DNA of 21,112 nucleotides from JAZDHV01 sp043810355 (GTDB lineage: Archaea > Nanobdellota > Nanobdellia > Woesearchaeales > JAGVYU01): the NCBI GenBank assembly GCA_043810355.1, contig JBDROB010000003.1:1-21112 (forward strand), read 5' to 3'. Made by a program: the position numbers and the translations under genes. This document shows, piece by piece, positions 13,439 through 20,305 of this stretch. How positions within the stretch are numbered: position 1 is the stretch's first letter; each line of letters starts with the position of its first letter. The notes below the pieces were generated by a model that was given only the letters and a program-made list of their open reading frames with translations, was not told the origin of the DNA and ran no database searches.

Positions 13439-13942
13439 CTATAGCAAAACCTTGACAACAGCCTTCCTCACTTCACATTCTCTTTGATGGGTCAACTGTG
13501 GAGCATGTGCATCAATTGGATAGAATACTGCAAACCATCCTTGATTCATAATTATCTCCTGTAAATCAATGTCTTCAGGAGGCATCTTTAAGGTCCAGAA
13601 TGCAATATCTTTCTCAGCATCATAAGGGACAACTGGCCTCAATTTATCCCTTCGAGCAGCTAATATCAGTTCAGTCCCTTCAATAATATATTGGATGTCA
13701 ATATATTTTCTGTGTGTCTCAAAAATAGCTTCTTCCATATCCTTTGTATTATATGTCTGGACATTGCAGAATGTTCCTTTTCCATCTATCGAATAGACTC
13801 CATCTTTGATATCTGGTCTCATTTTAGTTAAGAAATCAAATCCAATAAGCATCCTGTCAATGCTTGGTCTATGCATTCGCTCAAGAGTGCCTCTATTTGC
13901 ATAAAATCTGTGCAAAAGGTCATGCACTACTTGTTTTGCCAT
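13439..13942 (-). CDS. YhcH/YjgK/YiaL family protein (DUF386)
   Basis: 167 residues with the cupin-like fold of this family. Matching blocks are ETHRKYIDIQYIIEG (about 93-107), whose His binds metal in relatives, and FYPIDAHAPQL (about 144-154) with the second His cluster. Members include EbgC-like and NanQ-like sugar anomerases, so a role in handling free sugars is likely but the substrate cannot be told. It is a single gene between the toxin-antitoxin pair and a MarC-like gene, all leftward, with its own upstream spacer. Confidence 0.87.
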   Translation of the reverse strand: MAKQVVHDLLHRFYANRGTLERMHRPSIDRMLIGFDFLTKMRPDIKDGVYSIDGKGTFCNVQTYNTKDMEEAIFETHRKYIDIQYIIEGTELILAARRDKLRPVVPYDAEKDIAFWTLKMPPEDIDLQEIIMNQGWFAVFYPIDAHAPQLTHQRECEVRKAVVKVLL

Positions 13943-13998
13943 TATTATCTGAGAATTCTTTGTTGTTTTTAAACATTATCATAGTTTTTAAGAAAGGT

Positions 13999-14580
13999 TC
14001 AAAATCCTAGGCCTATCCTTATGAAATTGACTCCCCATGCAAGAGTGATCAGCCCCATAATTGTTGTTGTGACTTTTATTGCAGTCTTGTTTATGTATTT
14101 TTCTGACCAAGTGGATAAAACAAGTAGGATTCCGCTTATTGCGAGCACTATTCCTACTGCAAGTCCTGTTGCTAATCTGCCATAGTCATGAGAAGATATT
14201 ATTATTGCTGTTATGCATGCAGGTCCGCTCAGCAGAGGTGTTGCAATTATCGCTGCAATTGCTTTGCCTGAGCTTTTTTTAATGTCTTCCAGCTCAAGTA
14301 TAGTATGCCCTAGGGCCATTCTTGTTCCAAGTATCCCTAATATTATTCCCCCAGCAATCCTGAAATTGTCTAGGGAGGTGTTGAAGATGATCAATATTCT
14401 CTCGCCTATGAAGAGGAATGAATAGGAGATTATTGCTGCAAGAGCAACAGCCAGCAGGGCTGTCTTTTTCTTTTCCCTTTCGCTAAGCCCTTTTGTGTTT
14501 GCCATGAATATGGCGAAGCTGAGCATAGGGTCTATTATCACAAAGAAGAGTATTATCAGTTGTATGAGTTGTTCTATCAT
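13999..14580 (-). CDS. MarC-family integral membrane protein (UPF0056)
   Basis: 193 residues with six predicted membrane helices. MarC family features include FFVIIDPMLSFAIF in TM1 (usual D-P motif), RIAGGIILGILGTRM, and ATPLLSGPACITAII with the conserved P-L-x-x-G-P-x-x-I-T. The ATG at 14580 is preferred; the longer frame starts at a TTG. The family's biochemical role is unsettled despite its multiple-antibiotic-resistance name; some members have been proposed as transporters. Monocistronic by spacing. Confidence 0.9.
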   Translation of the reverse strand: MIEQLIQLIILFFVIIDPMLSFAIFMANTKGLSEREKKKTALLAVALAAIISYSFLFIGERILIIFNTSLDNFRIAGGIILGILGTRMALGHTILELEDIKKSSGKAIAAIIATPLLSGPACITAIIISSHDYGRLATGLAVGIVLAISGILLVLSTWSEKYINKTAIKVTTTIMGLITLAWGVNFIRIGLGF

Positions 14581-14678
14581 ATGATCATAGACCAATATCT
14601 CAAGTATTTATTCTTTTTGGATAACTTGGATGTAGATACATCTTGAAGGGCAAGCAAATGATTGTAATGATTGCAGGA

Positions 14679-14954
14679 TTATAGCTCAAACTCTTCTATG
14701 AATCCGATTATATATTTGTATTTATCTAAAAACTTGAATCCTTTGTCTGTAAGTGTGATATACTTCTTATTTTTCTTGTCATATATTTCTTTGATAAACC
14801 CTTTTGAGATCATCTCTTCAAAATATTCAGAAAAGCTTTGTGAGGATAGATTTGTCTTTCTTAACAATGGTGTAGACTTTATTGAATTGTGATTGTCTTG
14901 GATTATTTTTAAAAAATCATAGATGACTTCTAAGCGGTCCCTTTTCTTGCTCAT
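14679..14954 (-). CDS. Winged-helix transcription regulator (ArnR1-like)
   Basis: 91 residues. RDRLEVIYDFLKIIQ, LLRKTNLSSQSFSEYFEEMI, SKGFIKEI and KKYITLTDKGFKFLDKY match, in order, helix 1, the helix-turn-helix, and the wing and final helix of archaeal ArnR1-type winged-helix proteins. The ATG at 14954 overlaps the stop of the upstream membrane-protein gene by four bases (ATGA), so they are coupled; the GTG at 14963 is less likely. As the soluble half of a coupled pair divergent from the MacB-like operon, it is the best candidate to control that operon (inference). Confidence 0.82.
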   Translation of the reverse strand: MSKKRDRLEVIYDFLKIIQDNHNSIKSTPLLRKTNLSSQSFSEYFEEMISKGFIKEIYDKKNKKYITLTDKGFKFLDKYKYIIGFIEEFEL

Positions 14955-15616
14955 TTTATCCACTTAATCACTTTATAATAAATGGTAATAAAAACAATGA
15001 TAGACAAGATTTGAAATAACAGGGTAATCTCAAATGGAAGAAATCTTGTAGGCCCAACTAAAAATAGGGATATTACCCAAAAAATTGTGATAATTAAATA
15101 CAAAGCTCTTGCATGATGTTTCTTTTTTCCTTTGCTGTGTCTTGAAAGGCTGATAATAGCAGTAAATATAAGCAAACCTACCTGCAATCCTGTTAATAAA
15201 ATATGTGATCTTGAAATAAACGCAGCTGTAGATACAAGAATTGCAATAATATTTGAGAATAAGAAGAAATAATTGTATTTAATCTTTTTCCATACCAAAC
15301 TATAAGTCAAATAAAATATTGCCATAGTGCTCAAATACCCTACTGGTATCATGGCAATAGGGAAGAATAGCCTTCTTGGAATAAAAAAGTCAAATGCAAA
15401 CACAGTTAATGTAATAATATACAATAAGAACCTTGCTAAATATGCTAGTCCAAAAAATAGGAAAGCATTCCTGAAATACCCAATCCCTCTATATTTAGTA
15501 AGTTCATATGGTTCTTTTGTCTTGAAATACACTAATGCGCAGAGAATTACAATTAGAACAGTGTATATGAATTCAAAACCGAATATGGTTGAACCTAAAA
15601 ATTGATGTATTGGCAT
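14951..15616 (-). CDS. Polytopic membrane protein, possible sensor
   Basis: 221 residues with about seven hydrophobic helices and Lys-rich short loops (for example SRHSKGKKKHHAR near 178-190). No known catalytic motif. Translationally coupled to a winged-helix regulator, so it may sense a membrane signal and pass it to that protein; similar membrane-protein/wHTH pairs occur in DPANN genomes. Divergent from the MacB-like operon, sharing a 115-base intergenic region. Function not known. Confidence 0.72.
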   Translation of the reverse strand: MPIHQFLGSTIFGFEFIYTVLIVILCALVYFKTKEPYELTKYRGIGYFRNAFLFFGLAYLARFLLYIITLTVFAFDFFIPRRLFFPIAMIPVGYLSTMAIFYLTYSLVWKKIKYNYFFLFSNIIAILVSTAAFISRSHILLTGLQVGLLIFTAIISLSRHSKGKKKHHARALYLIITIFWVISLFLVGPTRFLPFEITLLFQILSIIVFITIYYKVIKWIK

Positions 15617-15661
15617 TTTTATTGATTAATTGCCTCTTTTATTTAAATATATATAAAAAAT

Positions 15662-15717
15662 GTGGACTTTAAATCCACTCTATTTATAAACAACAATTTA
15701 TATATCGACTTAAAATC
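15662..15717. promoter_or_regulatory. Divergent control region with repeated GACTTWAAATC
   Basis: GACTTTAAATC (15665-15675, within the palindrome GTGGACTTTAAATCCAC at 15662-15678) and GACTTAAAATC (15707-15717) are 42 bp apart, four helical turns. The second copy lies just after the TATA box ATTTATATA (15696-15704) of the ABC operon, and the first is upstream of both that box and the leftward TATA-like sequence near 15641-15655. This is a good arrangement for a dimeric regulator controlling both directions. Confidence 0.55.
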
Positions 15718-15731
15718 TATTCAGGGAATAT

Positions 15732-16439
15732 ATGATAAAACAAAACAATATCTTATTGCATCTAGAGGATGTCTGGAAAATCTATAAAATGGGTGAAGTA
15801 GATGTTCCTGCATTAAGAGGAGTGACTGTAGAGATCAATAAAGGTGATTTTGTTGCAATAATAGGGGCTTCTGGAAGCGGGAAATCCACTATGATGAATC
15901 TTATTGGCTGCCTTGATCTTCCTTCAAAAGGGAGCATTTTCTTAAAAAATCGGGATATAACCAAAATGTCTGAGTCTGATTTGGCAACGCTTAGGGGCAA
16001 GACCATAGGATTCATATTTCAGCAGTACAACCTTATTCCTAGCATGACTACTTATGCTAATGTCCTTTTGCCTATGGAGTTTCTTGAATATGATGATAAA
16101 ACTGCTACAGAAAAGACCAAAAAAATCCTGGAGACTGTAGGATTGAATAATCATATGCATCATTTGCCTGCACAGCTTTCTGGAGGGCAGCAGCAAAGGG
16201 TATCCATTGCAAGAAGCCTTGTTACAGATCCAGAGATTATACTTGCAGATGAGCCTACAGGCAATCTTGATTCAAATTCTGGCAGGGCAATAATGGAAAT
16301 ATTCCAGAAACTTTGGAAAGAAGAAGGCAAAACTATAATCATGGTGACTCATGATCTTAAATTGGCTAAATATGCCCATACGACCATCGAATTGAAAGAC
16401 GGGCAGATAATTAAGATAGATAAGAAAATTACAAGGTGA
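15732..16439 (+). CDS. MacB/LolD-type ABC transporter ATP-binding protein
   Basis: 235 residues, a full nucleotide-binding domain. Walker A GASGSGKST (45-53), Q-loop near Q97-Q98, signature LSGGQQQR (149-156), Walker B IILADEP (169-175), D-loop NLD, and switch His207 (MVTHD) are all intact. The sequence pattern is that of the MacB/LolD/FtsE class, which works with FtsX-like permeases by mechanotransmission. AGGGA lies just before the ATG. It heads a three-gene operon with the lumenal partner and permease, and its stop overlaps the next gene's ribosome binding site. Confidence 0.94.
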   Translation: MIKQNNILLHLEDVWKIYKMGEVDVPALRGVTVEINKGDFVAIIGASGSGKSTMMNLIGCLDLPSKGSIFLKNRDITKMSESDLATLRGKTIGFIFQQYNLIPSMTTYANVLLPMEFLEYDDKTATEKTKKILETVGLNNHMHHLPAQLSGGQQQRVSIARSLVTDPEIILADEPTGNLDSNSGRAIMEIFQKLWKEEGKTIIMVTHDLKLAKYAHTTIELKDGQIIKIDKKITR

Positions 16440-16444
16440 TATGT

Positions 16445-17851
16445 ATGAAAAAAATGATTGTGGTTTATGTTTTAGTACTGGTGTTTATAGGGATTCTGTC
16501 AATTTTTGCAAAGGCAGAAACAGGAGATAGTAAAATAATTATTACTAGCCTGGTAAATCAGGATCCAGATCCTGCAACTTCAGGTGATATTGTTGAAGTA
16601 AGGATAGGTGTTGAAAATAGAGGAGGTGTTGCTGCTGAAAATCTTATGTTAGAATTTGTTCCTGAGTATCCTTTTATTGCAGTTACAGGAGAGGATAATG
16701 TCAAGAAGGTTGGAACCCTGAAATCATATCAGGATGGGGCTGATATGAAGATTGTGAAATTCAAGGTTAGGGTTGACAGGGATGCTACTGCTGGAGAATA
16801 TGAGCTGAAGATAAAGGAATATGAAGAAGGAAAATCAGACATTAGTGCCATGAGAAGTATTAACATAGAAATTAAGAGCAAGGAGAGTGCAGAAGTGATC
16901 CATATTGACAAGACTACACTTGTCCCTGGAATGCAGACTAGCCTTAAATTCACTGTAAACAATGTTGGCAATGCTCCATTAAGAGACCTTACTTTTAGCT
17001 GGATTAATGATGATAAGATCATCCTTCCTGTAGGGAGCGATAATACTAAATATATTAAATATGTTGATATTGGAGAAGGAGCAGAATTGGAATATCAAGT
17101 GGTTGCAGATTCAAACGCTGAAGCTGGATTGTATCAATTGGATTTACTATTGATTTATGATGATCCTGCAAGTGGAACAGAAAAGGAAATTAACACTATT
17201 GCAGGGGTTTATGTTGGTGGAGGGACTGATTTTGACATTGCCTTTTCTGAAAGCTCTACCGGCTCTACATCATTTACAATTGCGAATGTTGGCAGCAATC
17301 CTGCATTCTCTGTCTCAGTAATTATTCCTCAGCAGGATGGTTGGATGGTTTCTGGCTCAAACTCAATGATTATTGGAAATTTGAACACAGGAGATTATAC
17401 TGTTGCAAGCTTTAGTTTGCAATCTGCACAGGCAAGGCCGACTAATACAGAGCAGCAAAGTGACATGACTCAAGAAGAATTATTGGCGCAAAGAAGAAGC
17501 ATGCAAGCACAGACTCCTTTGAAGATTCAGATAGCTTATACAGACACTATGGGAAAAAGAGAATTGGTTGAAAAGGAGGTTAGTATAAATCCTCAAGCTA
17601 TGGTGGCAGCAACAGCAGATTCAGGAGCCCAAACTTCTCAGGCAATAGGAACTTCATTTGGAGGTAGAAGAGTGCAGCAGCAAAGTTTTTTTTCTAAATA
17701 TAAATGGTATATCTTGGTGCTGGTTGTTTTAGTTGTATTTGGATCAGCGTATTGGAAATACAGAAAAGAAAAACTTATTGATTCAAATTTTAAGTTTAAG
17801 GATGTCTTTAAAATTAAGACTATCTTCAAGAAAAAGAGCAAATCAAGATGA
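16445..17851 (+). CDS. Exported S-layer/CARDB-like partner of the ABC transporter
   Basis: 468 residues. The ATG at 16445 (after GGTGAT at 16435-16440) gives a signal peptide ending near FAKAET; the frame also has a GTG at 16436. The body is three or four beta-sandwich repeats with typical CARDB/COG1361 phrases: DIVEVRIGVENRGGVAAEN, QTSLKFTVNNVGNAPLRDL, TSFTIANVGSNPAFSVSV. A Gln-rich linker leads to a C-terminal membrane helix (about 430-450, YKWYILVLVVLVVFGSAYW) and a basic tail. It sits between the ATPase and the permease and overlaps the permease start by four bases. Such proteins may take the place that MacA holds in bacteria (inference). Confidence 0.83.
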   Translation: MKKMIVVYVLVLVFIGILSIFAKAETGDSKIIITSLVNQDPDPATSGDIVEVRIGVENRGGVAAENLMLEFVPEYPFIAVTGEDNVKKVGTLKSYQDGADMKIVKFKVRVDRDATAGEYELKIKEYEEGKSDISAMRSINIEIKSKESAEVIHIDKTTLVPGMQTSLKFTVNNVGNAPLRDLTFSWINDDKIILPVGSDNTKYIKYVDIGEGAELEYQVVADSNAEAGLYQLDLLLIYDDPASGTEKEINTIAGVYVGGGTDFDIAFSESSTGSTSFTIANVGSNPAFSVSVIIPQQDGWMVSGSNSMIIGNLNTGDYTVASFSLQSAQARPTNTEQQSDMTQEELLAQRRSMQAQTPLKIQIAYTDTMGKRELVEKEVSINPQAMVAATADSGAQTSQAIGTSFGGRRVQQQSFFSKYKWYILVLVVLVVFGSAYWKYRKEKLIDSNFKFKDVFKIKTIFKKKSKSR

Positions 17852-19089
17852 AGTTTGTTAAATGCTTGAAACATGCCTTTGGAATGGTATTGCACAGCAA
17901 GATTAGAAGCTGGCTCACTATACTTGGAATTGTGATAGGTGTTGCTTCAGTTGTTGCAATCATGTCAATTGGAGGAGGCATGCAGGAAACCATGGTTCAG
18001 CAGCTTGGTGGTCTAGGTGGGGATATTCTAACCCTTAGCGCTGGCTCTTCAAGAGGATTCAGCATGTTTAGGGGAGGGGGAAGAGACATTGGTGAAGGTG
18101 GTGGGGGTGCAACTGCAACTGAAAAAGAGATTGTTCTTGGCAGGGCTGATGTGCAGGCGCTTAAAGGAATACCTGATATTGAGCTTATTGATACCAATAT
18201 TAGGGGAAATGTAAAGATATCTTATTTGGGAAAATCCGGCACAGTGTCATTGACTGGAGTGGATCAAAAAGTATGGTCTAGGATAACTACATCAAAAATA
18301 AAGGAAGGGAGATTTCTTGATTCTGCTGACCAGAATGTTGTTGTTATTGTGGGAAGGCTCGCTGAGTCATACTTTGACAAGCCAATAGGCATTAACCAGA
18401 TGATTGCAATAGAAGAGAATGTTTTTAGGGTTGTTGGGATACTTGATGATACAAGCAACAATATTTACATGCCTATACAGATGGCTTATCAGATGCTTGA
18501 GGACAAAGAGAATGATATCTATGATTCTATTGTTATAAAGATAAAGGATGAGGAAAAATTAGATGAGGTTATTAGTAAGATTGAAAATAAGCTTATGATG
18601 GTGAGGCATGTCACTGAAAAAAACAAGGATTTTTCACTAACTTCAAGCAAGCAGATGCAGGAGACAAGATCACAGATGATGTCATCAATAAATGCCTTCT
18701 TAGTGGCTATTGCAGCTGTTTCATTGATTGTCGGAGCTGTTGGCGTAGCAAATACAATGTTTACATCAGTACTTGAAAAAACCAAAGAGATAGGCATAAT
18801 GAAAGCAATTGGAGCAAGAAACAAGGATATTATGACTATCTTTTTGCTAAATGCCACACTTATTGGATTAGTCGGAGGATTTCTTGGAATTATCTTTGGA
18901 ACAATACTTTCTGGAGCATTGCCTGCTATGATGGGTGAAGTGGGAATGCTTAGAGGAGGGACATTTGTCTCAATAAATTCAATAATTATAGCAATCTCAG
19001 TCTCAGTTATAATTGGATTGATAGCAGGTTTTATTCCAGCATATCAAGCTTCTAAATTAAAACCCGTAGATGCATTAAGATACGAGTGA
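17848..19089 (+). CDS. MacB/FtsX-like ABC transporter permease
   Basis: 413 residues. TM1 (21-45, SWLTILGIVIGVASVVAIMS) is followed by the signature GGGMQETM, a Gly-rich stretch (about 62-92), a periplasmic-type MacB core domain, and the FtsX domain with three helices near 280-305, 328-358 and 377-402 (VGAVGVANTMFTSVLEKTKE and IGIMKAIGARNKDI). The C-terminal PAYQASKLKPVDALRYE is the family ending. Intact and full length. In this family the permease couples ATP hydrolysis to outside events rather than classical membrane crossing. The cargo is unknown. Its last codons form the first copy of a 21-bp direct repeat. Confidence 0.93.
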   Translation: MKFVKCLKHAFGMVLHSKIRSWLTILGIVIGVASVVAIMSIGGGMQETMVQQLGGLGGDILTLSAGSSRGFSMFRGGGRDIGEGGGGATATEKEIVLGRADVQALKGIPDIELIDTNIRGNVKISYLGKSGTVSLTGVDQKVWSRITTSKIKEGRFLDSADQNVVVIVGRLAESYFDKPIGINQMIAIEENVFRVVGILDDTSNNIYMPIQMAYQMLEDKENDIYDSIVIKIKDEEKLDEVISKIENKLMMVRHVTEKNKDFSLTSSKQMQETRSQMMSSINAFLVAIAAVSLIVGAVGVANTMFTSVLEKTKEIGIMKAIGARNKDIMTIFLLNATLIGLVGGFLGIIFGTILSGALPAMMGEVGMLRGGTFVSINSIIIAISVSVIIGLIAGFIPAYQASKLKPVDALRYE

Positions 19090-19154
19090 AACGAGTATCT
19101 CTAATGTCAAGGAGTGAGCAAAGCGAACGACAGGCATTAAGATACGAGTGAAAC
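19072..19154. repeat. 21-bp direct repeat at the macB-like gene's 3' end with alternative hairpins
   Basis: Bases 19072-19092, covering the last codons and stop of the permease gene, recur exactly at 19134-19154 (offset 62). Between them lies GTATCTCTAATG (19095-19106), which can pair with CATTA and GATAC in either copy, so two mutually exclusive hairpins are possible. The interval also holds GTGAGCAAAGCGAAC (19114-19128). Possible terminator switch or repeat-element insertion with duplication; neither is proved. Nothing else is seen in 19155-19178 except a T-rich run. Confidence 0.6.
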
Positions 19155-19178
19155 CATTTTTGTTTTTAGAAAAACAAG

Positions 19179-19320
19179 CGCCCCCGCCGGGAATTTCATT
19201 CAGAAACTTTTCATTTTCTGATATTTGAACCCAGGTCACAGCGATGAGAACGCTGTATGATTGTTCCCGCAGGGAACCTTGCAAAAAGGTTTCCGCTGGG
19301 CCGGACTACACTACAGGGGC
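19179..19320 (-). tRNA. tRNA-Glu(CTC) with D-loop and T-loop introns
   Basis: The acceptor GCCCCTG (19320..19314) pairs with CGGGGGC (19186..19180, one G-T); the discriminator is G at 19179. The anticodon CTC is at 19248..19246 in loop TTCTCAT. The D-loop intron is 19264-19299 (36 nt): core TCCG/CGGG, bulges GCC and AAC, with an inner stem beginning CAG/CTG. Its removal restores AGTCCGGCCAATCAT, the usual archaeal tRNA-Glu D-loop. The T-loop intron is 19193-19223 (31 nt): core TTCA/TGAA, bulges AAT and ATT, inner hairpin CAGAAA/TTTCTG. Mature length 75 bases. A TATA-like TTTTAAAA lies at 19347-19354, about 27-34 bases upstream. Confidence 0.9.
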
Positions 19321-19411
19321 TTATAAGAAGAGGATATCATCTTGTTTTTAAAACTTACTGATTTCTTCTTATGCACCCATTCTTAACAATTTTAAGAATA
19401 TTATTGAATAT

Positions 19412-19939
19412 TCATTTTTTTAATGCATAATCAACTGCTTTTAAGAATTGACGGACATATTCTACTATTTGTCTCTTTGCCTTGGTTGGGTTTGATGTAT
19501 CTAGTGCAGTTAATTGGACATTAGTTTTAACAAAATATTTATTGCTTTCACCGCGCATACTGCTTATTGCATCTTCTATTTGTTCTAGGTCAAATTCAAG
19601 AGGAAATTTAAATTCATTAAGGGCATATATTTGCATATTTTCTAGCATTTTTTCAGGGCTTTTTCTTGTGACCTCAGTTGTTACCTCTATATCCATGTAG
19701 ATTGACTCTGAATCAAGGTCATATCTGATGAGAAAACCCAGGCCAGGCTGATTGATTTCTTTCTCTCTTCTCTCACTTCTAGAATATTTTCTGCCTCTTC
19801 TTTCTGCAATTGTAGATAATAGGCCTTTTGTTGCATCAGACCCAGTATATTTGTATAGATGATACCTAGTTCCACATGGAACTAAAAGTTCTCCCAATTC
19901 CTTAATTGCCTTATCAATGATCAACTCAATATCTACCAT
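19412..19939 (-). CDS. Unrecognised soluble protein
   Basis: 175 residues. Not recognised. No signal peptide or membrane helix. A central basic segment (GRKYSRSERREKE, about 49-61) is followed by beta-like strands (GFLIRYDLDSESIYMDIEVTTE) and helical ends. The ATG at 19939 is preceded by a TATA-like GTATTTAAAG near 19962-19972, so it is probably expressed alone. It lies between two intron-rich tRNA genes, all leftward. A nucleic-acid-related role would be a guess only. Confidence 0.65.
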   Translation of the reverse strand: MVDIELIIDKAIKELGELLVPCGTRYHLYKYTGSDATKGLLSTIAERRGRKYSRSERREKEINQPGLGFLIRYDLDSESIYMDIEVTTEVTRKSPEKMLENMQIYALNEFKFPLEFDLEQIEDAISSMRGESNKYFVKTNVQLTALDTSNPTKAKRQIVEYVRQFLKAVDYALKK

Positions 19940-20012
19940 GAATTTTGAAAGTCTCTATCTATCTTTAAATACTTTGTTTTTTTAATTTATCGTCAATATT
20001 AAAGAAAAAAAA

Positions 20013-20198
20013 CGCCGCAGCCCGGACTTTCAATCCAAAGGATTTAACCTTGGCAAATTTGAACCGGGATATCCTTGCGGAAACAAGCTCTTTGTTTGAT
20101 ATTACGAAGATGAGGAACTCTCATTGAAAATTCCAAGCTTGCGCAGTACCAGAGTACACCAAAAGCAGATATCCTGCTTAAAGTTGTGCCACTGCGGC
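20013..20198 (-). tRNA. tRNA-Ser(GGA) with three introns
   Basis: The acceptor GCCGCAG (20198..20192) pairs with CTGCGGC (20020..20014); the discriminator is G at 20013. The anticodon GGA is at 20134..20132. Three introns are inferred. D-loop 20154-20183 (30 nt): core GCAC/GTGT, bulges AAC and ACT, inner AAGCAG/CTGCTT; removal gives AATCTGGTA, matching AATCCGGTA in the tRNA-Ser(CGA). Anticodon loop 37/38, 20090-20130 (41 nt): core TTGG with CAA (three good pairs), inner ATGAG/CTCAT. T-loop 20027-20057 (31 nt): core TTCA/TGAA, bulges AAT and AGT. The mature RNA is 84 bases with a normal variable arm. A TATA box TTTATAAACC (20230..20221) lies at the right distance. Confidence 0.9.
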
Positions 20199-20278
20199 AT
20201 TAGAATAAGAAATTATTTTAGGTTTATAAAGATTTGGTTAAAAAAGAACTAGTGTGCTATCACGTTTTTAGTTCGCTA

Positions 20279-20305
20279 TATAATCTCACCTTTGGTGAGG
20301 TTATA
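20279..20305 (+). promoter_or_regulatory. Hairpin hiding the transposase ribosome binding site
   Basis: TATAATCTCACC (20279-20290) pairs over 12 positions (one G-T) with GGTGAGGTTATA (20294-20305) around a TTT loop. The 3' arm contains the purine-rich site GGTGAGG and reaches the first base of the ATG. The 5' arm overlaps the TATA-like TATATAAT (20277-20284). Read-through mRNA from outside would form the hairpin and be poorly translated, a known safeguard of insertion sequences. Confidence 0.6.

Noticed and set aside
14079..14425. Plus-strand frames inside the MarC-like gene
   Set aside because: Shadow frames of a well-supported membrane-protein gene; no promoter or ribosome binding site.
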